From positions 124,001-188,000 of the forward strand of contig NZ_JAVKCH010000026.1 in NCBI RefSeq assembly GCF_040222815.1: 64,000 nucleotides of DNA. Reading direction: 5' to 3'. Within the stretch, counting starts at the first letter, position 1. Every line of letters starts with the position of its first letter. Under the pieces are notes generated by a model. It was given only the letters and a program-made list of their open reading frames with translations, was not told the origin of the DNA and did no database searches. This DNA comes from Imperialibacter sp040222815. GTDB lineage: Bacteria; Bacteroidota; Bacteroidia; Cytophagales; Cyclobacteriaceae. Shown here piece by piece: positions 8,273-17,471 of this stretch. Both the position numbers and the translations under genes were made by a program.

Positions 8273-9553
8273 ATGATGAGATTTTGCGTGTTGTCCGTTG
8301 TTTTTCTGGTGGCAGGGAGTTTGTCGGCCCAGAGTCCTGTGGGAAACAACAGTAGGGTATTAGAAGTAAGCCCCGAGCTTTCGGTGCAAAGAGTAATCCC
8401 CAACAACCAAGGTGAATATGAGCTTTCATCCGGCGAAAAATATTTTACTTCGCTAGTGGTTAAAATATCAGGCTCCGATTCTTTCGAAACTTCTTCTATA
8501 GCCGCCGAAGGGAATTCTTATCCCCTTGAGGTTGATGAGCACACCGACTTAGATGGAGAACTTCAGAGTCTTCCTGTCATCTTCGACCTACCCGGACAAA
8601 ATGCCAGATTGCGACTACCCAACGTAACTGAACCATTTTCAGTTTATTATATTAGTGCAGGTGAGCTGCCATCTTCTGCCCGCACAGCCGGTGAGCTCAA
8701 ACCGTTGGTCACAACACCAGGTAGCTGTGAAGAGCCCGAAACTATCGATCAATCTGAATGGAGAAAAGGGCTTTCTGCACCGTCTTATTCGAGGAGCTAC
8801 ACAGAAACAGAACATCTCATTGTCCATCACTCGGCTACCTCCAATTCGCTTACAGACTATTACAATGTGGTTCGAAACATTTATATCTACCATACGCAAG
8901 TAAACGGCTGGTCCGACATTGGCTACAACTACTTGGTGGCACCTGACGGTACTATTTTTAATGGAAGAGATCCGGCAGATGGTGAGCAAGACCTTGTGCT
9001 TGGGGCTCATTTTTGTGGAAAAAACTCCACCACCATGGGCGTTTGCATGATGGGCGACTACAGTACCACAGAGCCGAAGGAAGAGGCTATTTCTTCGCTG
9101 GAAGCACTACTCACATGGAAAGCTTCAAAAGACATATTGGATGTACTGGGAAGCACGCCACATCCGCTCAACGGTAATCTAAATACTATTGCGGGACACA
9201 GACAGGGCTGCGCCACACAATGCCCTGGCGAAAAGGTATTTGAAAAACTAGAAACAATACGGCAGGATGTCTTTGCAAATTTGCAGGCTTGTAATGATCC
9301 GCTGGTGGTAAGCACCGTTACGTTTTATCCAAACCCAAGTGAAGGAGATGTGCTCATTGAACTGCCCGAGGAAACGGAACTTGAAGCTGTTGACTTGATA
9401 ACATTGAGCGGACAAAAACAGTCCATTGGACTAATCAACGAGGGCCTTAATGGGTACCGTGCAGTGACCTCCTTTCTTCAACCCGGAGTTTACGTGATGA
9501 TGTTCAAACTAAAAAATGAACTCCCTCAATACAAAAAAATAATTCTTCGATAA
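8273..9553 (+). CDS. Secreted N-acetylmuramoyl-L-alanine amidase with type IX sorting domain
   Basis: Peptidoglycan hydrolase of the PGRP/amidase-2 family, cutting the bond between muramic acid and L-alanine. After a signal peptide (to about residue 18) and a beta-rich region of about 150 residues, the amidase domain runs from LIVHHSAT to about residue 345. Candidate zinc ligands are the His in VHHSA and the His and Cys in GHRQGCATQCPG. The last 75 residues, beginning TFYPNPSEGD, form a type A T9SS C-terminal domain, so the protein should be exported across the outer membrane. I start at the ATG 8273; a TTG precedes it and a second ATG follows. Confidence 0.92.
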   Translation: MMRFCVLSVVFLVAGSLSAQSPVGNNSRVLEVSPELSVQRVIPNNQGEYELSSGEKYFTSLVVKISGSDSFETSSIAAEGNSYPLEVDEHTDLDGELQSLPVIFDLPGQNARLRLPNVTEPFSVYYISAGELPSSARTAGELKPLVTTPGSCEEPETIDQSEWRKGLSAPSYSRSYTETEHLIVHHSATSNSLTDYYNVVRNIYIYHTQVNGWSDIGYNYLVAPDGTIFNGRDPADGEQDLVLGAHFCGKNSTTMGVCMMGDYSTTEPKEEAISSLEALLTWKASKDILDVLGSTPHPLNGNLNTIAGHRQGCATQCPGEKVFEKLETIRQDVFANLQACNDPLVVSTVTFYPNPSEGDVLIELPEETELEAVDLITLSGQKQSIGLINEGLNGYRAVTSFLQPGVYVMMFKLKNELPQYKKIILR

Positions 9554-9565
9554 GCGCTTACGTTA

Positions 9566-9739
9566 TCAATGCGCTTTTACTTCAGCCAATTCAAGCACCT
9601 GAGCAAGATAAAACTGCCTGAAGTACAACTCCCTTGACTCCTCGTCCAGAAAAGCGTCTTTTGCCTTATTAAAATGTCTTACTTCCTTTGTTTTTAGCAA
9701 TTTGAGAAGTCCTTCCGAAATTTTGTTATCTAATAGCAT
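9566..9739 (-). CDS. Small charged protein, 57 residues
   Basis: ATG at 9739, TGA at 9566. The product begins MLLDNKISEG and is rich in Lys and Glu, with a helical, amphipathic look (TKEVRHFNKAKDAF, LYFRQFYLAQVLELAE). It has no signal peptide or membrane segment. It converges with the amidase gene, 12 bases apart, and fills a space otherwise empty. The codon use and composition look like real coding sequence. I do not recognise the family; a small regulatory or structural protein is possible, and no function is claimed. Confidence 0.6.
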   Translation of the reverse strand: MLLDNKISEGLLKLLKTKEVRHFNKAKDAFLDEESRELYFRQFYLAQVLELAEVKAH

Positions 9740-9950
9740 GGCAATAATAATTATAAGTCTTTACTTTTCAGGAAAGCAACATTAGCTCTTAACGTTACTA
9801 CCCCCCATTTTTGTTACTTTTTTTCTGGCTAAATCTAGTCAGGTGAAGAAGCCTACTTGCGCAAAGCAGCGCTGCGTGTAGTAACCTTCCTCTACTTATT
9901 GTCAACAAAAAGGCGGTTTACCCCCATGCTGTTTTAAAAAAAGAATGACT

Positions 9951-10808
9951 TTATTGATTTTTTTTGATGACGACCTGCGCACTGGACACGCTACTCATGC
10001 CGAAGTAGCCGAGTATTACTCCCTCATCATCATTCAGGTATTTTAAGTTTCCCCTGACCAGCGATGGTGGCGTGCTGGTAGACTTCCCTAAGCCAATTGC
10101 CTGTGTGTTAAGGTTTTTAAGGTATTCAAAAGCAGCCGCATCAATTGTGTATTGACTAACAGTGACGGTGTCGTCTATCTGGAATAACAGGCTTGATAGC
10201 TCAAAACCGAATTTCTTTCCATTGAAAAATCGGTCAGTAATGAGAATCAAGTCTTCGGCTCCGCTGAACGAAATTCCGTTCTCCGCTACTTTCCAACGGT
10301 AGTAGTCATTTTCAGTCGCAGGATCCGACACGAAACCAGTCACCAAATAGCCCGAAGTAAATGATAAAGTTTCGGGCACAAAAATGTTCGGTACGAACGT
10401 ATAGGTAAGTGTGTCTATTGGCGGAGCTGGTTTAAAAGAGTTTTCATTTGAAACAATGATCTTATCCTCCCATTCCACCACAAGTTTGTAGTTCACGCCA
10501 GGCACACCCACAAACTCTGCTGAATCTGTTAGATACTCGCCGGGTTTTTCCGGATTTTCGGTCAAAAAATAATTGACCCCCTTCGAATTGATGTAAACCT
10601 TTGCGTTGGATATTCTTGGGTTTGTCTCAGGCGAATCAAAGGGTAAAGTCTGAGAAAGGCTAACACGGTAAGGACCTGGTTGATCGGTAATCCATCCTTC
10701 AACCACCAGGTAAGTGCTGCCGGAGGGCAAATCGATTGAGATAGGGTCTTCGCATGCCAGTAGCACAAAAGAGCTTAAAATAATAGCTAGCAGGGCTGAT
10801 CTACGCAT
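9951..10808 (-). CDS. DUF4249 family lipoprotein
   Basis: Outer-membrane-associated lipoprotein of 285 residues. The lipobox is LLAC (Cys19). The mature start (EDPISIDLPSG, then YLVVEGWITDQPGPYRVSL) is characteristic of DUF4249. Genes of this family regularly follow a TonB-dependent receptor in Bacteroidota, as here, where only 3 bases separate the two. It is likely the surface or periplasmic partner of that receptor, perhaps a substrate-binding lipoprotein analogous to SusD in role though not in sequence; that is inference. It is the last gene of the sigma/FecR/receptor set. Confidence 0.88.
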   Translation of the reverse strand: MRRSALLAIILSSFVLLACEDPISIDLPSGSTYLVVEGWITDQPGPYRVSLSQTLPFDSPETNPRISNAKVYINSKGVNYFLTENPEKPGEYLTDSAEFVGVPGVNYKLVVEWEDKIIVSNENSFKPAPPIDTLTYTFVPNIFVPETLSFTSGYLVTGFVSDPATENDYYRWKVAENGISFSGAEDLILITDRFFNGKKFGFELSSLLFQIDDTVTVSQYTIDAAAFEYLKNLNTQAIGLGKSTSTPPSLVRGNLKYLNDDEGVILGYFGMSSVSSAQVVIKKNQ

Positions 10809-10811
10809 CCG

Positions 10812-13457
10812 TCAGAATTTGAAATTATAGGAGACTGATGGAATGATTGTGCCCAACACAGAATACCTGATGGTTTCTGTTTGGCTTGGGTCTAGAGCGC
10901 TTTGCCTGAAAAGGTAAGAATAGGCGTTCCGCCGGGCGTATACATTGTAGATGGAAAATGTCCAGCTGCTTTTAAACTTTCTTTCAAGACTTTTTCTGCT
11001 CACGTAAGTTGTCGACAGATCCAGCCTGTGGTAGTCGGAAAGCCTGCCCTGATTACGTTTTGAGAAATTTGGCACTATCACACCATCATAAACGTATTTT
11101 GCGTCTGGCAGGGTTACGGGGCGCCCTGTGCTGAAATTAAACGTAGCAGAGAAGCTCCATTGTCTGCCTTCGTCATAAATACTCACCACTGAAACGTCAT
11201 GCGTTCTGTCATAATCGCTGGGGAAAAAATCTCCATCATTTAGTGTTTCTTCCACTGTTGCTCCCTTTATCTGTGTCTCCGCTCTCGCCAGGGTATAACT
11301 TATCCAGCCCCGAAGCACCCCCTCAGGCTTTCTAACAAGAAGCTCAGTGCCATAAGCCCTGCCAATACCAGCAAGCACCTCTGTTTCAATAGTTTCATTT
11401 AATAGTAAGTCGGCCCCATTCTTAAATGCTATTGTATTTGACAGCGACTTAAAATATGCTTCAAGAGAGAGTTCCAGATTTCCATTAAACATATCTCTGT
11501 AGTAGCCTAGGGTCCATTGATTCGACACTTGCGGCTTAATATACCTGTCACTGAGTTTCCATATGTCGGTAGGTGCAGGCGAGATACTATTAGTAATTCT
11601 GTGGATGTATTGATAGTTTTTGTTGTAACTGGCCTTAAGCATCGAGGCTTTGCTTAATTTATAGCTTGCAACGAGCCTGGGCTCAAACCCTTCATAGAAG
11701 TCGATAATTTGACCAAATTTATACTGCACGGTGTCGACAATCGACGTTCTGCTTTTTGGTAACCCGTTTACATAAATATAGTCATTTGACGGGCCCAGGT
11801 AGTAAAAACGAGACCACCTTGCTCCTGCCACAGTTTCAATCCTTCTGCTCCACTTCTTTTCCCAACTGCCATATAGGGCTGGCTCTACAGCATGCTCCGA
11901 ACTCAGCTTTATTTCCACCACCGAAGCGTCTTCAGTAAGCGGTATCCTGTCTCCGGGATTGAGCCTGTGGATAATAGACGAATAACCAAAATTATAGGTA
12001 TTGTCAGGGTTTGAATAAAAATTGAAATCGGACTTAAAAGTGTAGTTGAAGATGTAAGACGTTCCTATAAAATTGGAAATTTCGGAAGGGTCTTCCGTTT
12101 TATAACTGTACTCGCTCAGCGTGAACGTATGATTGCTGAATAGACGGTTTCCAAAAATATGATTCCACCGGGCGATCAGCGCACTATTGCCCCAGGTTCG
12201 TTGAAATGTTTCTCCAACCTTGTTACGGTCTTTGCCAACATAGCCCGATAGATAAACCTTATTTTTGGAGTTCAAATCGTAGTTGAGTTTCATATTGAAG
12301 TCGGCAAAGTTGAGGGTACTCCTCCTTACATTGTTGTCGCCCAGTTCATAATTGATATTAAACAATGAAGACCGTACCGATGCCAGGAATGAGCTTTTTC
12401 CTTTTACAAGTGGCCCTTCCGCTACCAACCTACCCGACAAAAGCCCAAGTCCTCCTGAAAAAGCAAATCGTTCCTTGTTGCCCTCTCTCTGTCTCACACT
12501 CACCACTGAAGACGTTCTGCCGCCGTAGGACGCCGGTATATCACCTTTATATATTTCTATGTCGTTGATCGCCTCAGGGTTGAAAACGCCCACTAGTCCA
12601 AAAAAATGAGATGTATTGAAAATGACTGCTTCATCCAGCAGTATCAGGTTATTGTCGGCCGATCCGCCCCTTACATTAATACCAGTGGCGTCCTCCCCAA
12701 CGTTTCTGATGCCTGGCAGCAGCAATGCCCCCTGCAGCACATCTACTTCGCTGAGAAAGTAAGGAATCTTGCCAAAGATGTTTCGGCTTATCTTGTGATA
12801 ACCAGTGTTTTTAGCTGTCAGCAAAACGTCAAAGTCCTTTGGAGACACGACCAATTCGGGCAAATTGGCCTCTGCCGACTCCAGAGAAAAGTTTTCTTCT
12901 GTCGACTCTGCCAAAGTCAACCTGGTCTCGATTGACTTATAGCCTACAAATGAGACACGAACATCGTAAACTCCCTTAGGCAATGAGAGCGAGAAAAAAC
13001 CGTAGGAGTTGGTAGAAGACCCAGTTTTAAGAGAATCAATCCAGATTGTGGCACCAATCAGGGCCTCGCCAGTGCTGGCCTCTCGCACCTGGCCTTTCAT
13101 GGTTACGTTGTCATTTTTTAGCGGAGCCTTATTTTTGACGGCTATTAGCAAGATTAGGTTGCCTTCAAACTGATACTTCAGATTTTCAGCAAGCACTATC
13201 TTGTCGAGCAAATCATCCAGCAAAATAGTGCTTCCATTGACTTTGATCTTCTTGTCGAATGGAATCGACTGATCAACGTAGGAGGGTTTGAAAGAGGTTT
13301 GATCAGCTATCAGGCGCAAAGCTTGCCTGACAGAAAGGCTAGCTTCGCCGTCAGGCATTCTCAAAACCACGTCAGTGTGACTCTGAGCGACTAATGCTGA
13401 GCTTGCCGACAGCAAGCAAATGTGAAAGATAAAACAGACTCTTAAAAACGTTGGCAT
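10812..13457 (-). CDS. TonB-dependent receptor with STN domain (FecA-type transducer)
   Basis: Outer-membrane receptor of 881 residues. In order: signal peptide (1-24), an STN (secretin/TonB N-terminal) domain (about 28-108), a carboxypeptidase-regulatory-like beta-sandwich (about 118-190), a plug (about 215-330, with INVRGGSADNNLILLDE) and a long beta-barrel ending in Phe. The STN domain is the part that signals to FecR in FecA-like receptors, and fecR and an ECF sigma gene lie directly upstream. The receptor therefore probably imports a ligand and reports it to the sigma factor. The ligand is unknown; siderophores and small peptides or glycans are all possible. Confidence 0.92.
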   Translation of the reverse strand: MPTFLRVCFIFHICLLSASSALVAQSHTDVVLRMPDGEASLSVRQALRLIADQTSFKPSYVDQSIPFDKKIKVNGSTILLDDLLDKIVLAENLKYQFEGNLILLIAVKNKAPLKNDNVTMKGQVREASTGEALIGATIWIDSLKTGSSTNSYGFFSLSLPKGVYDVRVSFVGYKSIETRLTLAESTEENFSLESAEANLPELVVSPKDFDVLLTAKNTGYHKISRNIFGKIPYFLSEVDVLQGALLLPGIRNVGEDATGINVRGGSADNNLILLDEAVIFNTSHFFGLVGVFNPEAINDIEIYKGDIPASYGGRTSSVVSVRQREGNKERFAFSGGLGLLSGRLVAEGPLVKGKSSFLASVRSSLFNINYELGDNNVRRSTLNFADFNMKLNYDLNSKNKVYLSGYVGKDRNKVGETFQRTWGNSALIARWNHIFGNRLFSNHTFTLSEYSYKTEDPSEISNFIGTSYIFNYTFKSDFNFYSNPDNTYNFGYSSIIHRLNPGDRIPLTEDASVVEIKLSSEHAVEPALYGSWEKKWSRRIETVAGARWSRFYYLGPSNDYIYVNGLPKSRTSIVDTVQYKFGQIIDFYEGFEPRLVASYKLSKASMLKASYNKNYQYIHRITNSISPAPTDIWKLSDRYIKPQVSNQWTLGYYRDMFNGNLELSLEAYFKSLSNTIAFKNGADLLLNETIETEVLAGIGRAYGTELLVRKPEGVLRGWISYTLARAETQIKGATVEETLNDGDFFPSDYDRTHDVSVVSIYDEGRQWSFSATFNFSTGRPVTLPDAKYVYDGVIVPNFSKRNQGRLSDYHRLDLSTTYVSRKSLERKFKSSWTFSIYNVYARRNAYSYLFRQSALDPSQTETIRYSVLGTIIPSVSYNFKF

Positions 13458-13552
13458 ACTCCCGAAAGCGACCTCTAAATAAAGACATGTTTCGTCTATA
13501 AAAGGTAACTATAGGAGTAATAAATAAAAAAAGAGGTTGGAAGTTCCCTGTT

Positions 13553-14491
13553 CTAATTTTCGCAGGGCTCCGCAAGAACTACATATGAACCACCTTTTTG
13601 CTCCACTGATCCATTTAGTAGCGTAGCTATTACGTTCAGGCTCTCCTGAAGGCTGAGGTTTTTAAGGGTTACACTTAACTTGCACGCTTTCAATGCTTCA
13701 TTGTCGAGTGTGATATCAGCATGGTAGTGATCTTGTACTTGTTTCAGTACTTTATCCAAAGGCTGATTAGAAAATGTCATCATGCCAGTTTTCCAGGAAA
13801 GAAAATTCATGTCAGTTATATCGGATCTCCTAATGACGTTATCTTTCATTACAACGTCCACCTGTTGATTTTTTTGGAGCATAAGAACCTTTTCCAGAGC
13901 TGAGGCTTCCACAGTTCCATCAATCACAGCAAGCCTGACCCCTTCCTTCGTGTTTTTCAGATTAAACTCTGTACCCAACACTTTAGCCGTCATACCGTTC
14001 GACTCTACAACAAAAGGATGCTCAGCATCGTGAGTTACTTTAAAATAAGCTTCCCCTTTCAACTTGATATTTCTGGGCTCATCCTCAGAATAAGATATCT
14101 GGCTATTGGCGTTGAGCCAAACTGAAGAGCCATCAGGTAGCGTAATCTCCTTTACCTTCTCATTGGCATTAACTACGGCGGTTTCGGAAAAAGCCTGACT
14201 AGTGACAGTCGATTGAAATACAAAATAGCTGCCAACGATGAGAGCAAGACTTGCAGCAGCCCAGTAGAAGTACCTCAAAGCAAACTCCTTCTTTTCCACA
14301 CTAAGTCTGCTCTTTACTTTACCCCATGCACATTCCACATCAGGGCAATAGTCCGAGGTGTCGAGGGATGCATGCTCCCATACCTTAATCGTCTCTTGAA
14401 GCTCGACTGATTGATGAGCATCAACGTTCTTCTCAGCTTCAGAAGCACCTTTTGCCTTACCGTTAAAATATTCGACTAAGTCTCGTTGCAT
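13553..14491 (-). CDS. FecR family anti-sigma regulator with DUF4974
   Basis: Single-pass inner-membrane regulator of 312 residues. The cytoplasmic part (1-74) is expected to bind the sigma factor, the membrane segment spans about 76-96, and the periplasmic part carries the FecR domain (about 105-205, with ITLPDGSSVWLNANS) followed by DUF4974 (about 235-308). It sits between the ECF sigma gene and the STN-type receptor, the standard order for Bacteroidota surface signalling. DUF4974 is an STN-like fold expected to contact the receptor's STN domain. Confidence 0.92.
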   Translation of the reverse strand: MQRDLVEYFNGKAKGASEAEKNVDAHQSVELQETIKVWEHASLDTSDYCPDVECAWGKVKSRLSVEKKEFALRYFYWAAASLALIVGSYFVFQSTVTSQAFSETAVVNANEKVKEITLPDGSSVWLNANSQISYSEDEPRNIKLKGEAYFKVTHDAEHPFVVESNGMTAKVLGTEFNLKNTKEGVRLAVIDGTVEASALEKVLMLQKNQQVDVVMKDNVIRRSDITDMNFLSWKTGMMTFSNQPLDKVLKQVQDHYHADITLDNEALKACKLSVTLKNLSLQESLNVIATLLNGSVEQKGGSYVVLAEPCEN

Positions 14492-14548
14492 TATAATCAG
14501 GTGTATTCAATTAGATGTCAAGGATTTTCATCCTAACCCCCAAGCTAT

Positions 14549-15112
14549 CTACAAAAAGTTTTCGATTAAGGCTAGCAAAATTACTCCCAGCTTATCAACG
14601 TACGGCTTCAGGCTTACTCTGAGTTTTTTGAGCGCTATGCTCATTTGATTCTCTACCGTCTTTACAGACAGTTCCAGCTTTTCGGCAATCTCCTGATAGG
14701 TAAGCCCTTCTTCCCTGCTGAGCACAAAAATAACTTTGCATCGGTCGGGCAATAAATCAATAGCCTTCTGGACGATTGAATATAGCTCATTGTACTCAAT
14801 TTGAGTTGGATCTGACAGGTCAGCCTTTTCACTTAAATTATCCACATCCTCCTTTTTCAACTCCTTGGGCAGTTGCAGTTTGAGGTAGTTGATTGACCTG
14901 TTGCGAACGGATGCTACGAGATAGGCTTTAACAGAATAGCTAATATTGATCTCTTCACGCCGCTCCCAAAAGTTCACGAAAACTTCCTGAACCACTTCTT
15001 CTGCCACTTCATTATTGCGGGTCAGTTTCAGCGCATACCGGCACAATTCCGTGTAATGCTGTTTGAAGAGTACTTCTAGTGAAGATAAGTTATCAGGAAG
15101 CAGTTGGCTCAA
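14549..15112 (-). CDS. ECF sigma factor (FecI-like)
   Basis: RNA polymerase sigma-70 factor of the extracytoplasmic-function class, 187 residues. Region 2 includes the VVQEVFVNFWERR segment; region 4 includes EEGLTYQEIAEKL and SVKTVENQM, the DNA-recognition helix. It is the first gene of the operon with fecR and the receptor and should be released when the receptor is occupied. The start is TTG at 15112: the only other in-frame upstream codons before a stop are ATT, TTA and AAA, and the N-terminus fits the family from this codon. Confidence 0.9.
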   Translation of the reverse strand: MSQLLPDNLSSLEVLFKQHYTELCRYALKLTRNNEVAEEVVQEVFVNFWERREEINISYSVKAYLVASVRNRSINYLKLQLPKELKKEDVDNLSEKADLSDPTQIEYNELYSIVQKAIDLLPDRCKVIFVLSREEGLTYQEIAEKLELSVKTVENQMSIALKKLRVSLKPYVDKLGVILLALIENFL

Positions 15113-15171
15113 TTTTAAAATCTATAAAACTCTACAAAGACAGCCGAAATTAATGATTGGTGTGGAATACT

Positions 15172-15207
15172 AAAAAAGGAAAGCCCCGTAAAACGAGGCA
15201 TTTCCTT
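15172..15207 (-). terminator. Rho-independent terminator
   Basis: A long imperfect stem (GGAAATGCCTCG with CGGGGCTTTCC) and a TTTTTT run on the minus strand lie downstream of the 15304-16419 gene and upstream of the sigma gene, separating the two transcription units. Confidence 0.85.
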
Positions 15208-15303
15208 AACAACCAACCAAACCTAATGTTTATTAGTTCAACGAAGACTTTTTTGAAATATTGAGTCCTCATTTCTATTTTAACAACCTTGAGTTTAAAG
15301 ACC

Positions 15304-16419
15304 CTAACTACCCCCAACTGGTTGTAGAGTGCTCAGCAAATAATTGGAGAGCACGTAGTAGCCTAAGTTAGTGCTGGTGGACGTTCTGCCGCTTGTCGTA
15401 AGCAAATAAACCATATCGTATTCAGGCATTACAAACATATAGTGATCTTCGTCGCTGAGCGCATAAAAGGTTCTGTTCTCAGGAAAATAGACCGACCATG
15501 AGCTGTCATCAGAAAACCTCCACCATAAATACCCCATGTCCGAAAAGCTAGAAATTCGATGCTGAGTACTTGTCGACTCTTCTACCCATCTAGCACTCAC
15601 AATTCGTTGGCCGAGCCAGCTTCCATTGTTGAGCATAAGGTCTCCAATTTTTAACAAATCGAGAGGTTTTATGGCGAGCCCCAGAGAAAGGTCGCTCAAC
15701 CCAACGTCATCTTTTCTCACCGTCCAATCGTTGATCTGAAGAGGTCCAAATAGCCACCGATTGACAATCTCGTCGGCGGACAAGCCGGTTGCAGACTCCA
15801 GCGCCTCAAGTATAATAAGGCTGCCCGCCGAATTCTGAGAAAACCTTTGACCCGGAATGCTCTCCATTGGTTTTTTAAGCAAAAACTCCACCGCACTTGG
15901 GGCCGTCTTTATCACATTCACATCGTTGGACGAGGAGTTGACTCCTGACAGCGTTTCGTTCCACGAAAGTCCCGATTTCATGGTGAGAATATCCTTGAAC
16001 CGGATTCTCTTCTTTAGTTGGTCAGCTTCGAAATACGATTGGCGTTCGGGCAAATACTTGTAAACCGAGTCCTCAACTCCGTTAATGAAACCGCCGTCAA
16101 TAGCAATACCTACCAGCAGTGAAACAATAATGTTACCCATACTTCCTATGCCCTGAAGCGAGTCTCTTGTGTAGAAACCATAGTAGTCTTCAAAAACCAC
16201 CTTGTTGTCTTTCAAAACCAGCATACTGCCAATGCCACCAAGGCGACCCGCATCAAAAAGGCTGTCTAATGCCAAAAGCAAAGGCTCATCGAAACCCGAT
16301 ATCCTTGGATCTTCGTAACCCCATGGTGAGTCATCGGGCCGTACGTCGTCATTCCATTTGCAGCTCTGAGGAAGGAGCATGAAGACGGCGACAATAAGAA
16401 AGTGGATTCGACGCATCAA
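15304..16419 (-). CDS. Beta-lactamase-fold lipoprotein, catalytic motifs degenerate
   Basis: Lipoprotein (lipobox PQSC, Cys20) of 371 residues with the overall pattern of serine hydrolases of the class C beta-lactamase/esterase fold: an EDYYGFYT strand, the LLVGIAIDGGFING helix, the ILTMKSGLSWNE segment and a C-terminal GYLWWRF region. The active-site motifs are changed: SxxK appears as SMGN (Ser93 to Asn96), the YxN position reads QNS (195-197) and the usual glycine-rich HxG-like stretch reads SDEDHY. The fold is supported but hydrolase activity is doubtful, so it may be a binding protein. Its start overlaps the stop of the upstream barrel gene by 4 bases, so the two are co-translated. Confidence 0.8.
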   Translation of the reverse strand: MMRRIHFLIVAVFMLLPQSCKWNDDVRPDDSPWGYEDPRISGFDEPLLLALDSLFDAGRLGGIGSMLVLKDNKVVFEDYYGFYTRDSLQGIGSMGNIIVSLLVGIAIDGGFINGVEDSVYKYLPERQSYFEADQLKKRIRFKDILTMKSGLSWNETLSGVNSSSNDVNVIKTAPSAVEFLLKKPMESIPGQRFSQNSAGSLIILEALESATGLSADEIVNRWLFGPLQINDWTVRKDDVGLSDLSLGLAIKPLDLLKIGDLMLNNGSWLGQRIVSARWVEESTSTQHRISSFSDMGYLWWRFSDDSSWSVYFPENRTFYALSDEDHYMFVMPEYDMVYLLTTSGRTSTSTNLGYYVLSNYLLSTLQPVGGS

Positions 16420-17033
16420 AACAGCCCTATTTTAATCATGACATTCAATGTGAGTCCTGAGAAGTCATCATCGGATATTTCTGGGATATCCAATCCTTTG
16501 ACCAATCGATAGCCTACCTCGCCATGCAAAATGGCAAAAGGAAGAAATTTGTAGTCGCAGCCAGCAGATGGCTGCACAAATAGCGCATAGTCTTCGAACA
16601 TGTTATAGAAATTGTCCCGCCGCTCCCAAAACACCTTCCCCTGCCCCACTCTTGCATCAAATGTAAACTGAAAGGGCTTCTCCAAAGTTGTTTTGTATCC
16701 GGTCCACAAGCCTATATGGCTGTATTTCATACTGAATTCATTAGGGAAAATCAGCCTTTGATTGTAGTCTCCCATATAAACAGATCCGTAAGCTCCAACA
16801 TGGTAGTGACCGTAGAACAAAAAGCCCAAACCACCGCCCAGATTAACACCGTTTGCCTGCCGGAGGTAGGCGGGTTCAATGTAGCCCGCAACCCAAACAC
16901 CATATTTCCTTTCCGGTTTATTGATTTGCTTCGTTTGCAGTTTGACAGAATCAACAGCAAGCGAATCAACAGCCTGCGATAGTGCCTGCCATGTCGCTGC
17001 CATCATTATCAACACAAAAAAGCCGATTTTCAT
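16416..17033 (-). CDS. Small outer-membrane beta-barrel protein, hypothetical
   Basis: Exported 205-residue protein with signal peptide (1-19, ending LSQ). The body alternates polar and aromatic or glycine residues (YGVWVAGYIEPAYL, GGGLGFLFYGHYHVGAYG) and ends in a strand with terminal Phe, which is the pattern of an 8-stranded outer-membrane barrel. I do not recognise a named family. It is translationally coupled (ATGA overlap) to the beta-lactamase-fold lipoprotein, suggesting a common process at the outer membrane. Confidence 0.65.
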   Translation of the reverse strand: MKIGFFVLIMMAATWQALSQAVDSLAVDSVKLQTKQINKPERKYGVWVAGYIEPAYLRQANGVNLGGGLGFLFYGHYHVGAYGSVYMGDYNQRLIFPNEFSMKYSHIGLWTGYKTTLEKPFQFTFDARVGQGKVFWERRDNFYNMFEDYALFVQPSAGCDYKFLPFAILHGEVGYRLVKGLDIPEISDDDFSGLTLNVMIKIGLF

Positions 17034-17065
17034 AGTTTAGAAACCATTGTGACTCTGTTAACCCC

Positions 17066-17470
17066 TTATTCATCTTTCTCTAAGGTACTCAATTCAATGC
17101 TCAATGCCTTTGTAGATATTTGCGTCTCGTAAAATGAAAGCCCAAGAGAAACCAAAAGCAGAACGAGGCTAGCGACAAATAAGTAGTTGCCGAGTTGGCC
17201 ATTGTCGAGGTATAAGAACAGAATCGAAAGCACACAACCCAGGAAGCTTAAAATACCGAACGCCTGCATGTTTCTGATGAGCAAAAGCCGCAAACGTAAG
17301 TTCTTAATTTGCTCCCGGATGGGCACATTGTTTTCGCCGTGAGAATCAGCTTGTCTTTTGTGGAGCCCTCTGATAAGGCTGGCAATCGCTAAAAACCGGT
17401 TTGTATACGCCAAAAGCAACAAAGTGATGGCTGGAAACAACAATGCCGGAGTGCTTAGTTCTAGTTGCAT
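17066..17470 (-). CDS. DUF2721 membrane protein
   Basis: Inner-membrane protein of 134 residues. The N-terminal segment (TPALLFPAITLLLLAYTNRF) and the two C-terminal membrane helices (about 70-90 and 95-115) match DUF2721. A conserved basic loop with RLRLLLIRNMQAFG joins them. Its role is unknown. The start is 1 base after the stop of the upstream oxygenase-family gene, so the two form an operon. Confidence 0.82.
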   Translation of the reverse strand: MQLELSTPALLFPAITLLLLAYTNRFLAIASLIRGLHKRQADSHGENNVPIREQIKNLRLRLLLIRNMQAFGILSFLGCVLSILFLYLDNGQLGNYLFVASLVLLLVSLGLSFYETQISTKALSIELSTLEKDE

Positions 17471-17471
17471 A

